Shown here piece after piece: positions 34,775 to 43,265 of a DNA stretch of 64,000 nt. Made by a program: the position numbers and the translations under genes. The stretch comes from Candidatus Obscuribacter sp. (GTDB lineage Bacteria; Cyanobacteriota; Vampirovibrionia; Obscuribacterales; Obscuribacteraceae), in the NCBI GenBank assembly GCA_016712465.1, contig JADJQZ010000001.1, forward strand, positions 1,426,001-1,490,000, given 5' to 3'. Positions within the stretch are counted from its first letter, which is position 1; each line of letters starts with the position of its first letter. A model generated the notes under the pieces. That model was not told where the DNA came from. It saw only the letters and a list, made by a program, of their open reading frames with translations, and searched no databases.

Positions 34775-37476
34775 TTTCCTTTTCCTCCCGTGCTACTTTG
34801 CGAGTAGTTTTCCCGGCGCACGAAATCGTCGAAGAGTCTGGTTATCAGTGCCGTCCAGCCGGTCTGGTGGCTGGCGCCGAGGCCGCGTCCGCTGTCGGCA
34901 TGGAAGTGCTCATAGAAAAGATGCAGGTCCTGGCAATGTTCGGAAGCGAAAAGAGCTTCCTGACCTTCCTGCCAGGGGGCAAAGCCGGTTTTCGTCTTGA
35001 GGAAAAGGGATGCAATCCGGTGCCCAATTTCAAGCGCCACTTGCTGCAGGTTCATGAATTGTCCCGAGCCCACCGGGCATTCTACGGTAAATTCGTCGCC
35101 GTAAAATTTATGGTAACGCTCCAGCGCTTCAATCAATAGAAAGTTGAGGGGGAGCCAGATGGGACCTCGCCAGTTGGAGTTGCCGCCGAAGGCGCCGGTT
35201 TCGCTTTCCGCCGGTACATAAGAGACTGTGTAAGTGTGCCCTTCCGCGCAGAAACTATAGGGATGCTCCTCATGAATTCTGGAGAGTGAGCGTATGCCGT
35301 AGGGGGAGAGGAACTCATTTTCATCCAGCATATATTTGAGGATGCGAGTCAGTTTGTCTTTTGAAACCAGGGCTAAAAGACGCAGGGGGCCAATGTCTGA
35401 GTCTCTTGTTTTGGCTAAATCTTCTTCCAGATATTGGCGATGCTTGATGAACCACCGCATGCGTTTATAGAAGCCGGGCAGGCTTTTGATGCGCTCTTCT
35501 TTGATTACTTCCACCGCCAGAAGCGGAATCAGACCGACGATGGAGCGAATGCGCAGCGGAATAGCCTGGTCTTCAATTACTAGCTGATCGTAATAGAAGC
35601 CGTCGTCTTCGCACCATAGACCTTCACCGCAGGCACCGTGTACGGCATCGGCGATTTGCACGAAGTGCTCGAAAAACTTTGAGGCGACGTCCTCGTAAGC
35701 CGGTCTGTCGCCGGCGAGTTCCAGGGCGATGCCCAGCATAGAGGTGCAGTAGAAACTCATCCAGGCCGTGCCGTCCGCTTGTTCTAAGATGCCGCCCATG
35801 GGGGCGTCGGCTTCTTTGGAGCGGTCGAAGAGCCCGATATTGTCGAGCCCGAGGAAGCCGCCGCCGAACAGGTCGTTGCCGTCTATATCTTTGCGGTTGA
35901 CCCACCAGGTAAAGTTGATCAATAGCTTTTGAAATATGCGGGCCAGAAAAACGCGATCGCGCTCTTCCTTTGGTGCGGTCATTTTGTAGATACGATAGGC
36001 GGCCCAGGCATGCACCGGCGGGTTGACGTCGGAAAAGTTGAATTCGTAGGCGGGAAGCTGCCCGTCGTGGCGCATATACCATTCACGCAGGAAGAGCACC
36101 ATCTGCTCTTTAGCAAAGTAGGGATCGACCTTGGCCATGACGACCATGTGAAAGGCCGTGTCCCAGATGGCATACCATGGGTATTCCCATTTGTCAGGCA
36201 TGGAAATGATGTCGCGGTTGAAGATATTCTTCCAGTTTGTGTTGATAGGGTTCTTGCGCTCTGGTGGTGGGCTGTTGCTGTCGCCTTCCAGCCATTCTTT
36301 CACCACGTAATAATAGAATTGCTTGCTGAAAAGAAGTGAGGCATAGGCTTGTCTGTCGATGCCTTTGATTTCCGGGCTGAGGCTTTTCGGAATGACGGCA
36401 TTGTAATAATCGTCGGCGTCCCTGAGCCTCTCTTGGAATACTGCCTTTGCCTCGCTGCCAGGGGCTTCAGGTTTGTCGCTCAGCCGGAAGAAGAATTCTT
36501 TGCTCTCGTAAGGATTCAATAAGAGTACATAGTGCAGAGCGGCCTTGGTGCCTTTCCTGGCTGGATTGACGGCTTGTTTTTCACCCTTCACGATATAGCG
36601 GTGAAAGGCGTCTTTGACGTATTTGCTGCGGCTCTTTACGCCGAAGAGCCTCTCCATATTGGTTTCATTGTCAGTGAAAAGAACTTCGGCCGGTTGCTCT
36701 GCACTGAAATAGAAATCGCCGAGGCTTTCGTGGCTGGCTTTCAGTTTGTCGCCGACAAGGGATATGGAGGGCTCGGCAAAATAGCCGTCGTCGTCTCTGG
36801 CCCAGGCCCAGGTATTGCGATACCAGAGCTGCGGCAAAAGGTGGAGAGTTCTTGGTTGGGCACCGCGATTGGTGCAAGTGATCTTTATAAATATATCGTT
36901 GGGAGTTTTCTTGGCATATTCAACTTGTACATCGAAGTAGTTATCGTCCAGCATAACGCCGGTGTCTATAAGTTCGAATTCCGGCTCCAGGCGAGATAGC
37001 CGGCGATTGACGTCCACCAGTTCTTCATAGGGGTAGCGGCTCTGGGGGTATTTGTAGAGCGCCTTCATATAAGAGTGGGTGGGAGTTGAATCAAGGTAAA
37101 AGTAGTACTCTTTTACGTCTTCGCCGTGATTGCCCTGATGGTTGGTGAGACCGAACAGTCTTTCTTTCAAGTAGGGGTCGTTGCCGTTCCAGAGGGCGAT
37201 GCTGAAGCAGAGCCTGCATTGCCGGTCTGTCAGCCCTAGAAGTCCGTCTTCACCCCAGCGGTAAGCCCGACTTCTTGCTTGATCGTGGTCGAAATAATCC
37301 CAACTGGAGCCGTCCGCTGAGTAATCTTCCCTGACAGTGCCCCATTGTCGTTCCGATAGATAGGGCCCAAAGCGTTTCCAGTCTTCCCGGCGCAAGGCAT
37401 CTTGCCAGAGCCTTTGGCCCTCTTCCGTGCTGCGCCCTGGCCAGTTTGCCTCTTTCTCGTCGTGGTCGGAATTCAT
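34771..37476 (-). CDS. GH63-like glucosidase (mannosyl-oligosaccharide glucosidase family)
   Basis: 901 residues, a usual length for bacterial GH63-like proteins. An N-terminal beta-sandwich precedes an (alpha/alpha)6 barrel. Family-like blocks include NWKNIFNRDIISMPDKWEYPWYAIWDTAFH, GQLPAYEFNFSDVNPPVHAWA, DGTAWMSFYC, and NSNWRGPIWLPLNFLLIEAL near the C-terminus. No signal peptide. Bacterial members cleave alpha-glucosides such as glucosylglycerate, or alpha-linked disaccharides; the exact substrate cannot be read. It is followed, with a four-base overlap, by the SGNH hydrolase gene, so the two are one operon. Confidence 0.85.
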   Translation of the reverse strand: MNSDHDEKEANWPGRSTEEGQRLWQDALRREDWKRFGPYLSERQWGTVREDYSADGSSWDYFDHDQARSRAYRWGEDGLLGLTDRQCRLCFSIALWNGNDPYLKERLFGLTNHQGNHGEDVKEYYFYLDSTPTHSYMKALYKYPQSRYPYEELVDVNRRLSRLEPEFELIDTGVMLDDNYFDVQVEYAKKTPNDIFIKITCTNRGAQPRTLHLLPQLWYRNTWAWARDDDGYFAEPSISLVGDKLKASHESLGDFYFSAEQPAEVLFTDNETNMERLFGVKSRSKYVKDAFHRYIVKGEKQAVNPARKGTKAALHYVLLLNPYESKEFFFRLSDKPEAPGSEAKAVFQERLRDADDYYNAVIPKSLSPEIKGIDRQAYASLLFSKQFYYYVVKEWLEGDSNSPPPERKNPINTNWKNIFNRDIISMPDKWEYPWYAIWDTAFHMVVMAKVDPYFAKEQMVLFLREWYMRHDGQLPAYEFNFSDVNPPVHAWAAYRIYKMTAPKEERDRVFLARIFQKLLINFTWWVNRKDIDGNDLFGGGFLGLDNIGLFDRSKEADAPMGGILEQADGTAWMSFYCTSMLGIALELAGDRPAYEDVASKFFEHFVQIADAVHGACGEGLWCEDDGFYYDQLVIEDQAIPLRIRSIVGLIPLLAVEVIKEERIKSLPGFYKRMRWFIKHRQYLEEDLAKTRDSDIGPLRLLALVSKDKLTRILKYMLDENEFLSPYGIRSLSRIHEEHPYSFCAEGHTYTVSYVPAESETGAFGGNSNWRGPIWLPLNFLLIEALERYHKFYGDEFTVECPVGSGQFMNLQQVALEIGHRIASLFLKTKTGFAPWQEGQEALFASEHCQDLHLFYEHFHADSGRGLGASHQTGWTALITRLFDDFVRRENYSQSSTGGKGK

Positions 37477-37512
37477 GGAATTACTTCTAAAACTTCCAAA
37501 AGTGCGGCGGCT

Positions 37513-38424
37513 TTACTTGGTGCTGAGGGGCGGATTTACCTTTAGATAGCGAGCGGCACCGTCTGAAAGCAGGTCTCGGTGCATGCGCCACTTGTCTTTG
37601 AAGAATGCTACCGCCACTCCTTCATCGAGCACATGGGTGCCTAGCAAGCCAAGGGCGCTGGCTTCATCGCTCAAGCCTTCCATGACGATAATTTTCTCGC
37701 CTTCTTCCTTGACGCCCAGTAGTCTACAAAAATACTGGTAGTTGGAATTGCGCTCCCTGGGCATGTGGCCGACGGCGATCACCACCTTCAATCTCGACCA
37801 TTTTTCTTCCCCCAGACTATCTTTCCATTTTGCAATGGTCTTATCTATGGTGGCAAGCTGCGAACTGACTGCTTCGTAGGCGTTTTCCAGAATATCGGCG
37901 GAAAGATCCCGGCTCAATTTTTGCACCCGATCATGATTGGAATTACCGGTCTTGATAGTCTCATCAATGAAGATGAGGCAGTTATCTATAAGTCTGTATT
38001 GTCTTTCCCTTGTCTTTACCGGCAGGTCGTGCTCGGTGAGGGCGGCGCGCGCCCTGGTGACAAGCTCTTTCAGTTCCGCCAGGGTCTTGAGGCTGCCTTC
38101 GTCCAGTTTGCCTTGTTTATCGTGCAAAAGGCAGTAAAGAGCCAGGGCAATGTGATCCACGGTCTTGAGGGTGGTGTAGCGGTCGGTGATGTTGTTCACC
38201 GACTCTTTTCTTTCACCATCTATCAATTCCACCCGATCGGCGTAGCAAATTATTGTAGGTTGGCTCTTGAGGGCGGCTGTGTTCTTAGCCTGGGCGTAAA
38301 TCTCGCGAAACTTACTATTTAGTTTGAGCAGATCGTCTTCCGCAAGAGCTTGAGTCTGGCTAAAAGCGATGAGACCGAAAGCGGCACATGCAGAAAGAAC
38401 TAGTTTAATTGGCATAGAAGGCAT
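37513..38424 (-). CDS. Secreted protein of unknown function
   Basis: 303 residues. A signal peptide is clear (KLVLSACAAFGLIAFSQTQALA, cleavage before EDD). The mature part is mostly helical. Its last 100 residues form an alpha/beta region (KWSRLKVVIAVGHMPRERNSNYQYFCRLLGVKE, then ILGTHVLDEGVAVAFF). There are no cysteine motifs beyond scattered residues and no family recognised. It lies 36 bases upstream of the GH63-like gene on the same strand and may be in the same transcript. Confidence 0.6.
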   Translation of the reverse strand: MPSMPIKLVLSACAAFGLIAFSQTQALAEDDLLKLNSKFREIYAQAKNTAALKSQPTIICYADRVELIDGERKESVNNITDRYTTLKTVDHIALALYCLLHDKQGKLDEGSLKTLAELKELVTRARAALTEHDLPVKTRERQYRLIDNCLIFIDETIKTGNSNHDRVQKLSRDLSADILENAYEAVSSQLATIDKTIAKWKDSLGEEKWSRLKVVIAVGHMPRERNSNYQYFCRLLGVKEEGEKIIVMEGLSDEASALGLLGTHVLDEGVAVAFFKDKWRMHRDLLSDGAARYLKVNPPLSTK

Positions 38425-38835
38425 TGATACCCATAATATGGTGCACAGGGATTATGGAAAAGCATACACTCTTGACCATGAATTAGCCCTTACTCGCAGC
38501 CGGCTCGTCGTTTGATGGGGCTTCTGAAGGCATACCGGTTTGGGAGTGGGCTCCGAAATGGTGAGCTTATTGGCTTAATGGCTGGCTGTTGCTTTGCCAA
38601 TTTTGGGGGGGTTGACGAAGCTAGACGACTGGTCTATTCTGGAATGGTCGGGAGTTAATTCCGGTCTGGTTTTTCTAAATCAGGCAGTTCAAGTAGTTTT
38701 ATCTCCATTCAGATCAGGCAGTAACGCACAGTTTTATTTCCCACTAGCCCCGCACCAGGGGCGGTGCTCAGGCTTTGCCCGGCAAACAAAGCCGTATATT
38801 AACTCGCCAAATAATAGAAAATGAGGAACCGTACC
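38425..38835. other. Divergent intergenic region with promoter-like and repeat elements
   Basis: About 410 bases without a supported gene; a plus-strand frame at 38594-38824 has no coding look. Two imperfect copies of a 30-36 base unit lie in tandem at about 38668-38730 (sharing ATCAGGCAGT and AGTTTTATYTCC). A plus-strand promoter candidate is TTGCCC, 16 bases, TATTAA, ending about 30 bases before the small cysteine-rich gene. Its ribosome site GAGGA is at 38823-38827. Confidence 0.4.
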
Positions 38836-39000
38836 ATGTCAAATTCAGTAGAAGAAAAGAAAGAACAAGGCGCTTGCAGTACCACTGCCACCGCTTGTTC
38901 CAGCGAAGCGAAAGCTGAGAAAGAGAAACTCGACAGTGCCAAAGGGCAGTGCTCGACCACCAAAGCAGCGGAAGAAAAGAAATCCGGTTGCTGCGGCTAG
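38836..39000 (+). CDS. 54-residue cysteine-rich protein
   Basis: The ATG at 38836 has GAGGA eight bases upstream, and the stop at 39000 is followed by a strong terminator, so this is a self-contained gene. The protein is Lys/Glu-rich with five cysteines: GACSTTATACSSEA near residues 12-25, GQCSTTKA near 37-44, and the terminal SGCCG. The repeated CSTT and the C-terminal Cys pair suggest metal binding or redox chemistry (compare small metallothionein-like or Cys-tail proteins), but this is inference. No signal peptide. No family recognised. Confidence 0.75.
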   Translation: MSNSVEEKKEQGACSTTATACSSEAKAEKEKLDSAKGQCSTTKAAEEKKSGCCG

Positions 39001-39030
39001 ATTTAGTTTTCCTCCCACGGAGACACGAAA

Positions 39031-39060
39031 AGAGCCCGGCCTATGCCGGGCTCTTTTTTT
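39031..39060 (+). terminator. Rho-independent terminator after the cysteine-rich gene
   Basis: Perfect 10-base stem AGAGCCCGGC / GCCGGGCTCT with loop CTAT, followed by TTTTTT. A run of A precedes the left arm, so it can also terminate the minus-strand toxin gene, whose stop is at 39099. Likely bidirectional. Confidence 0.92.
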
Positions 39061-39098
39061 AGAGAAGTAATGTTGAGCCAATTGAGCCAGCTGCAGTT

Positions 39099-39422
39099 TT
39101 AGGCGAATAGTTCTGCGTGAGTGCCGGTTCTCGTAAATACAACCATCTCATATTTGCCGGCTTTTCCCAGTTTATATATGAGCAGAAAATCTCCACCTAT
39201 GTGACACTCTCTAAATCCAGTCCAGTTGCCAACAAGTTCATGGTCTTTCCATTCCGGAGGCAATGGGCCTTCGTTTGCAATTATGAGTGCCATTACGGCT
39301 TTCAGCTTGTTCAGGTCATATCGGCCAGAGTGAGAAAGCCGCTCCTAGTCTCTGAGAAAGTCTCTGGAGTAGTCGGAAGCACGGGGGAGGGCTGCTCTCT
39401 TATTGCTTGCTGTTTTCTTCAA
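39099..39422 (-). pseudogene. yafQ: YafQ-family toxin with an in-frame stop
   Basis: The C-terminal two thirds match YafQ (RelE superfamily mRNA interferase): GPLPPEWKDHELVGNWTGFRECHIGGDFLLIYKL and RTGTHAELF. The same frame runs upstream without a shift through RYDLNKLKAVMALI, ERLSH and YSRDFLRD, to TTG codons at 39422 or 39431 inside the antitoxin gene. One TAG at 39345-39347 breaks it between FLRD and ERLSH. With that codon restored, the protein has the family's full length (about 107 residues). As given, the ribosome would release a peptide of about 25 residues. A start at an internal ATG (39293) would leave only 64 residues and lacks the first helices. Confidence 0.82.
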
Positions 39423-39678
39423 TATTTTCAATCAGTTGTTCATATGAGGAAAACTGCGTTTTCTTGGCGCGAACGATTTCGTCGGCCTCGGCCATGGCCG
39501 CGCGAGTCTTTTCGTTTGGCACCTTAATGTCGAAGGGTAGCGCCTGATCTGCTACAACGCGATGTAGGAATAACCTTACAGCTTCAGACATTGAGAGACC
39601 CATCGCTTCCAAAGTTTTGGCGGCTTTATCTCCCATTTCTTCGTCTACCCTTATGTGAATCATTTTCGTAACTGCCAT
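39400..39678 (-). CDS. dinJ: RelB/DinJ-family antitoxin
   Basis: 92 residues. The N-terminal ribbon-helix-helix part is IHIRVDEEMGDKAAKTLEAMGLSMSEAVRLFLHRVV, very close to DinJ/RelB; the C-terminal helix would wrap the toxin. GAGG lies ten bases before the ATG. Its 3' end overlaps the toxin frame, as usual for these pairs. A 20-base perfect palindrome sits 30 bases upstream of the start and is the likely operator. The antitoxin frame is intact although the toxin is not. Confidence 0.93.
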   Translation of the reverse strand: MAVTKMIHIRVDEEMGDKAAKTLEAMGLSMSEAVRLFLHRVVADQALPFDIKVPNEKTRAAMAEADEIVRAKKTQFSSYEQLIENIEENSKQ

Positions 39679-39707
39679 GGAATACCAACCTCGCTAACCG
39701 TCTCTAG

Positions 39708-39727
39708 TGTATCTCAGTTGAGATACA
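39708..39727. promoter_or_regulatory. 20-base palindrome upstream of the antitoxin (operator)
   Basis: TGTATCTCA-GT-TGAGATACA, perfect nine-base arms around a two-base centre, 30 bases before the antitoxin ATG. RelB/DinJ proteins are ribbon-helix-helix repressors that bind such palindromes at their own promoter. The site fits autoregulation; binding is inferred. Confidence 0.7.
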
Positions 39728-39903
39728 GCGGTCGAGAGTTGAGCCTTTCCTGGAACTGCCTGCAATCTTTCATCATTTGTGGAGGTTCTGCCCCAATTTC
39801 TGGGTCGTTCTAATCTGTTCCCTGACAGCCTCTACGGCCTTTCGAAAGAAACTGTCAGCCTCCCTGTGTGACGCCGTGAAATGGTTGTATCAGCCAGGGA
39901 AAG

Positions 39904-41388
39904 TTAGAACTGGAAGTAAATGAAGCTTGGTGTGCCGTCCGGCGCGAATAGGAGAAGCAAGACCGCTAGAGCGGCAAGGTAAGCGGGGCGCAGCGGGGTG
40001 AGCCAGTTGGGCAGGTTCAATACGCCGGGTGTTTCTTTTTCGTCGCGCAATAGTTTGGTGAGAATTTGCGCCAGAATCAAAATGGCAACCAGCACGGGCA
40101 AAATGGCATAGTTAGCCGGACCTTCGATGGTGGGAATGGTCAAGTCAAAGGCTCCCAGCCCGGCCGGCTGGTTCATGAAGAGCAGGCGCTGGTAGGTGAT
40201 GCCGATATTCTTCCAGTCGTTCAAGCGGAAGAACACAAGTGTAGTTATATAGAATTGGAAGTTGATAAACACAGCAAAGGGGTAGAACTGCGGCGCTGCC
40301 GTCAACTTCATCAGGAAGGGTGAAAGGGGGTTGGCTTTGTTTTCGACAAAGGCGCGCCAGAGGCGATTACCCACCAGCAGTACGCCGTGCATGAAGCCGA
40401 ACATAACGTAATTGAAGCCGGCGCCATGCCAGAGACCGCAGAGGGTCATAACCACAAGGGTGATGAAGAGTGTTTTGACAAAGGTGCCTTTGGAGCCGCC
40501 CAGGGGCACAAAGAGATAGTCGCGCAGCCAGGTGGAGAGCGAGAGGTGCCACTTGCGCCAGAATTCTCTCATGGAGCCGGACAGGTAAGGCAGGTCGAAG
40601 TTTATCGGTACGGAGAAACCCATGAGAGCTGCTGAACCGCGGGCGATATCGGTGTAGGCGGAGAAGTCGAAATAGACCTGGAAGGCAAATGCGTAGAAAA
40701 TTAGCCAGGTGTCGGCGCTGCTCAACAGTTCCGGGTGGGCCAGGCATTTATCCACCACCACGGCGATGTTGTCGGCCAGTAGTACTTTGCGACAGAGCCC
40801 CCAGAGGATAAGTTCCACACCCTGGTCGAATTGTTTAATGGAAAAGGTGCGCGGGGTGTGAAGCTGCGGCACGAAATCCTGGTAGCGCTTGATTGGTCCG
40901 GCTATCTGGGTGGGGAAGAAACTGGGGAAGAGAGCAAATTCCAGGGGCGCCTTAATGGGCTTGTGTCCTCTGTAGACATCTACCAGGTAATGGATGAATT
41001 CGAAGGCAAAGAAAGAGATGCCCAGAGGCAGAATGATTTGTTCCACCGGATAGCTGAATTTTGCCGCACCGGCAGCGGTGGCAATGCCGTTGACGGCGTC
41101 GATGGCTAAATAAGTATATTTGAAATAGGCGAGAATGAGCAGGTTGGCGGCTACGCCCAGGGTCAGGTAAAGTCCTTTGCGGGTGGGGCTGGCTGCTAAT
41201 TTGAGACCGGCGAAATAGTTGAAGGCGGTCAGTCCGATTATAAGGATGCCGTAAATTGGTTTCCAGGTCATGTAGAAGAAGTAGCTTGCCGCAAGCAGGA
41301 AGAGAGTGCGGTAGCGGAAGGGCAGCAGCCAGTAAAGGAGAACCACCACGGGAAGAAAGAGCATGTAAGCGGCGCTATTGAAAAGCAT
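39904..41388 (-). CDS. MBOAT-family membrane-bound O-acyltransferase (AlgI-like)
   Basis: 494 residues with about 10-12 hydrophobic segments. MBOAT hallmarks are present: the N-terminal LFNSAAYMLFLPVVVLLYW, LPLGISFFAFEFIHYLVDVYRG, FPTQIAGPIKRYQDF, SMREFWRKWHLSLSTWLRDYLFVPLGGS, and the catalytic His in LCGLWHGAGFNYVMFG. AlgI/DltB-type MBOATs move acyl groups across the membrane onto surface polysaccharide or teichoic acid. The start codon overlaps the stop of the upstream SGNH gene (TGATG), so both are translated together. Nearby sugar genes support a polysaccharide target. Confidence 0.92.
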   Translation of the reverse strand: MLFNSAAYMLFLPVVVLLYWLLPFRYRTLFLLAASYFFYMTWKPIYGILIIGLTAFNYFAGLKLAASPTRKGLYLTLGVAANLLILAYFKYTYLAIDAVNGIATAAGAAKFSYPVEQIILPLGISFFAFEFIHYLVDVYRGHKPIKAPLEFALFPSFFPTQIAGPIKRYQDFVPQLHTPRTFSIKQFDQGVELILWGLCRKVLLADNIAVVVDKCLAHPELLSSADTWLIFYAFAFQVYFDFSAYTDIARGSAALMGFSVPINFDLPYLSGSMREFWRKWHLSLSTWLRDYLFVPLGGSKGTFVKTLFITLVVMTLCGLWHGAGFNYVMFGFMHGVLLVGNRLWRAFVENKANPLSPFLMKLTAAPQFYPFAVFINFQFYITTLVFFRLNDWKNIGITYQRLLFMNQPAGLGAFDLTIPTIEGPANYAILPVLVAILILAQILTKLLRDEKETPGVLNLPNWLTPLRPAYLAALAVLLLLFAPDGTPSFIYFQF

Positions 41389-42644
41389 CAGGGCTTGCCT
41401 CCCAGGAGGGCCTGCTTGACCTGTGGAAACTCCACCATTTTGGAGGCGGCGATATCCACGATTTTTTTGCCGCCGCTGGCATCCATGTGACCGTAATCGG
41501 TGAAGTCGGCGGCTTCGAAGCGACCTTCCTTCATGGTGTCTATGTAGGGAATGTTCTGTTCTTTACAGAGCGCGCTCAAGGTTTGCACGTGGCGCTCGTA
41601 GATACCCGGGCGAATCGCCTTCAATCCCAGTTCCGACATGGGCAGGTTGACGATAACCGGTTGAACGCCTTTTTCTTTCAGCAGAGCCAGATTCATTTTT
41701 AGCCAGGTGAGCTGGTTCTGGAACATTTCGTCGTTGGTGTTCTTGAAGCGTTTGCGCCAGTCTTTGCCGTTATCGTAGAAGCCGACAGTCTGGGCATTTG
41801 GTTTGGCGATGTAAACCCCTTTTTCTACTTCAGAGCGAAGGAAGGCGAACTGTTTGTCAAATTCGGTCTTCTGGTCAAGGAGGCTATTGCGGGTGAAGGC
41901 CGGTAGTACCGGTGCCATGGCTGCTTTCATGCCTTCGGAAGTGGTTATTTGGGCGTGCCATTTTTTGCCCACGAAGTAAATGTATTCGCGCAGCATGTAA
42001 TTGATCTTGGGCCAGGCACTGGTATAAGCCAGGTCGAGCAGATCCTTGGTGTCCGTATAGCGTTCTAAATATTTGAAGTGGCTGGTGGCACCGGCGCAAC
42101 TGAAGCTTGTATCCATTAGGTCGCGAGGGCCCAGGCAGATGACTGCTACTTTCGGTGTTTTTTCTTTGACGAAGAGGGTGCGCACAATCATATAGCCATC
42201 GGAGACCATGGCGCCGGGCAGACCGAAGTTGAAGCAGGTGCCGGTGAAGCCTGGCAAATGGCTTTTCAGCACTGATTCCATATATTGGGTGCGGTGGTTG
42301 ACGGCGATATCCACATCTTTTTGCAGGTGTTCGGCTTCCTGCATCCAGACTGAGTTCATGACCAGGGACGAGCCCAGTAGCACCACGGAGGGGTTAGGCT
42401 TCTGGTTTAAATAGTCCTGTGTGGTCCAGAATACCCACGACTTGAGAGTGGGTAAACTATCCGGATCTACTTTTGCGAAAGGATTTGTGAGGACCAGGAT
42501 GAGGTTGGCCAGAATCACCAGGACGCCGGCTTTGAAGGCGGCGCTGGCGGCAATTTTGCCCATGAGAGAGGGCTGCCGGGGGGCGCTTTCCTGCACCTCG
42601 GGGCTGGTTGAGGTTTCCCTGGTCTTGCTCGTTGTGAGCGGCAT
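41388..42644 (-). CDS. Membrane-anchored SGNH-like protein, MBOAT partner (DUF1574/AlgX-AlgJ type)
   Basis: 418 residues. One N-terminal membrane anchor (FKAGVLVILANLILVLTNPF, about residues 37-56) leads to an external domain. SGNH-like blocks are VVLLGSSLVMN (Ser, about residue 94) and, near the end, DYGHMDASGG (the His block). In alginate-type systems AlgJ and AlgX are the acetyl acceptor/donor proteins working with the MBOAT AlgI; here a single partner is coupled to the MBOAT by a one-base overlap. The role in surface polymer acylation is inferred from this pairing. Confidence 0.8.
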   Translation of the reverse strand: MPLTTSKTRETSTSPEVQESAPRQPSLMGKIAASAAFKAGVLVILANLILVLTNPFAKVDPDSLPTLKSWVFWTTQDYLNQKPNPSVVLLGSSLVMNSVWMQEAEHLQKDVDIAVNHRTQYMESVLKSHLPGFTGTCFNFGLPGAMVSDGYMIVRTLFVKEKTPKVAVICLGPRDLMDTSFSCAGATSHFKYLERYTDTKDLLDLAYTSAWPKINYMLREYIYFVGKKWHAQITTSEGMKAAMAPVLPAFTRNSLLDQKTEFDKQFAFLRSEVEKGVYIAKPNAQTVGFYDNGKDWRKRFKNTNDEMFQNQLTWLKMNLALLKEKGVQPVIVNLPMSELGLKAIRPGIYERHVQTLSALCKEQNIPYIDTMKEGRFEAADFTDYGHMDASGGKKIVDIAASKMVEFPQVKQALLGGKP

Positions 42645-42754
42645 CTTCTACCTTTTGCCTTGACAAGCCTTGAATTCTAACAAAATTGAGGCGGCAGAGG
42701 TTGCTAAAAGGTGCTGAGCTAAGCCAGATTACAGATATTAGTTATTTTACCTGC

Positions 42755-42822
42755 GAAAAAATCCCCGCAGAAAGCCGCAAGGTTCTTACGAAAGAGCCTT
42801 TACTCATGCTTTTGCGGGGATT
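42755..42822 (-). terminator. Long-stem terminator of the RRM gene
   Basis: On the minus strand a 10-base stem AATCCCCGCA / TGCGGGGATT encloses about 43 bases. Those contain an inner hairpin (AAGG-TCTT / AAGA-CCTT around TCGT). The right arm runs into TTTTTTCGC. It lies 33 bases after the RRM stop. The branched loop is larger than in an ordinary terminator and may have a further role in mRNA stability. Confidence 0.7.
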
Positions 42823-42854
42823 AAGTCAGGACCTTAAATCGCTCGGATCTGAGG

Positions 42855-43112
42855 TTACTTAGCAGCTTTCGGGCGAGCCAAGTTGACGGACATTTCACGT
42901 CCGGCCAGGGCGCGTCCATTCAGAGCTTTGATGGCTTCTTCGGCGGCTTCCTGGGAAGCCATTTCAACGAAGCCAAAACCACGCTTCTTACCGGTGTATT
43001 TGTCGGTGGGGATGGACACCGATACGACTTCTCCGGCCTGCGCGAACACTTCTTGCAGCTCGGTTTCAGTCACTTTGAAAGAGAGGTTTCCAACGAATAG
43101 CTTATTGTTCAT
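42855..43112 (-). CDS. Single-RRM RNA-binding protein (Rbp type)
   Basis: 85 residues from the ATG at 43112. An in-frame start 18 codons upstream is unlikely, because it adds an odd leader. RNP2 is KLFVGNLSF and RNP1 is KKRGFGFVEM, both with the aromatic RNA-contacting residues. This is the small glycine-poor RRM protein common in cyanobacteria and some other bacteria, often cold- or stress-induced. It ends shortly after the RRM (LARPKAAK). It is followed by a structured terminator. Confidence 0.93.
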   Translation of the reverse strand: MNNKLFVGNLSFKVTETELQEVFAQAGEVVSVSIPTDKYTGKKRGFGFVEMASQEAAEEAIKALNGRALAGREMSVNLARPKAAK

Positions 43113-43265
43113 CTGATCTCGTAGCAATGTCCGGCATCCTGACACTAACTGATACCGGTAACCCAAATAATGCTGAGGGTTCAGGTTTAGTATCTCATAG
43201 TTATTTATTAGTGCCTAGTAGCTCCTCTAAAAAGCGTTTCCGTGCCCCGTCTGTTACCATGGTAG

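Noticed and set aside
38594..38824. 76-codon plus frame before the cysteine-rich gene
   Set aside because: Lies in AT-rich repeat and promoter DNA, with no ribosome site or motif.
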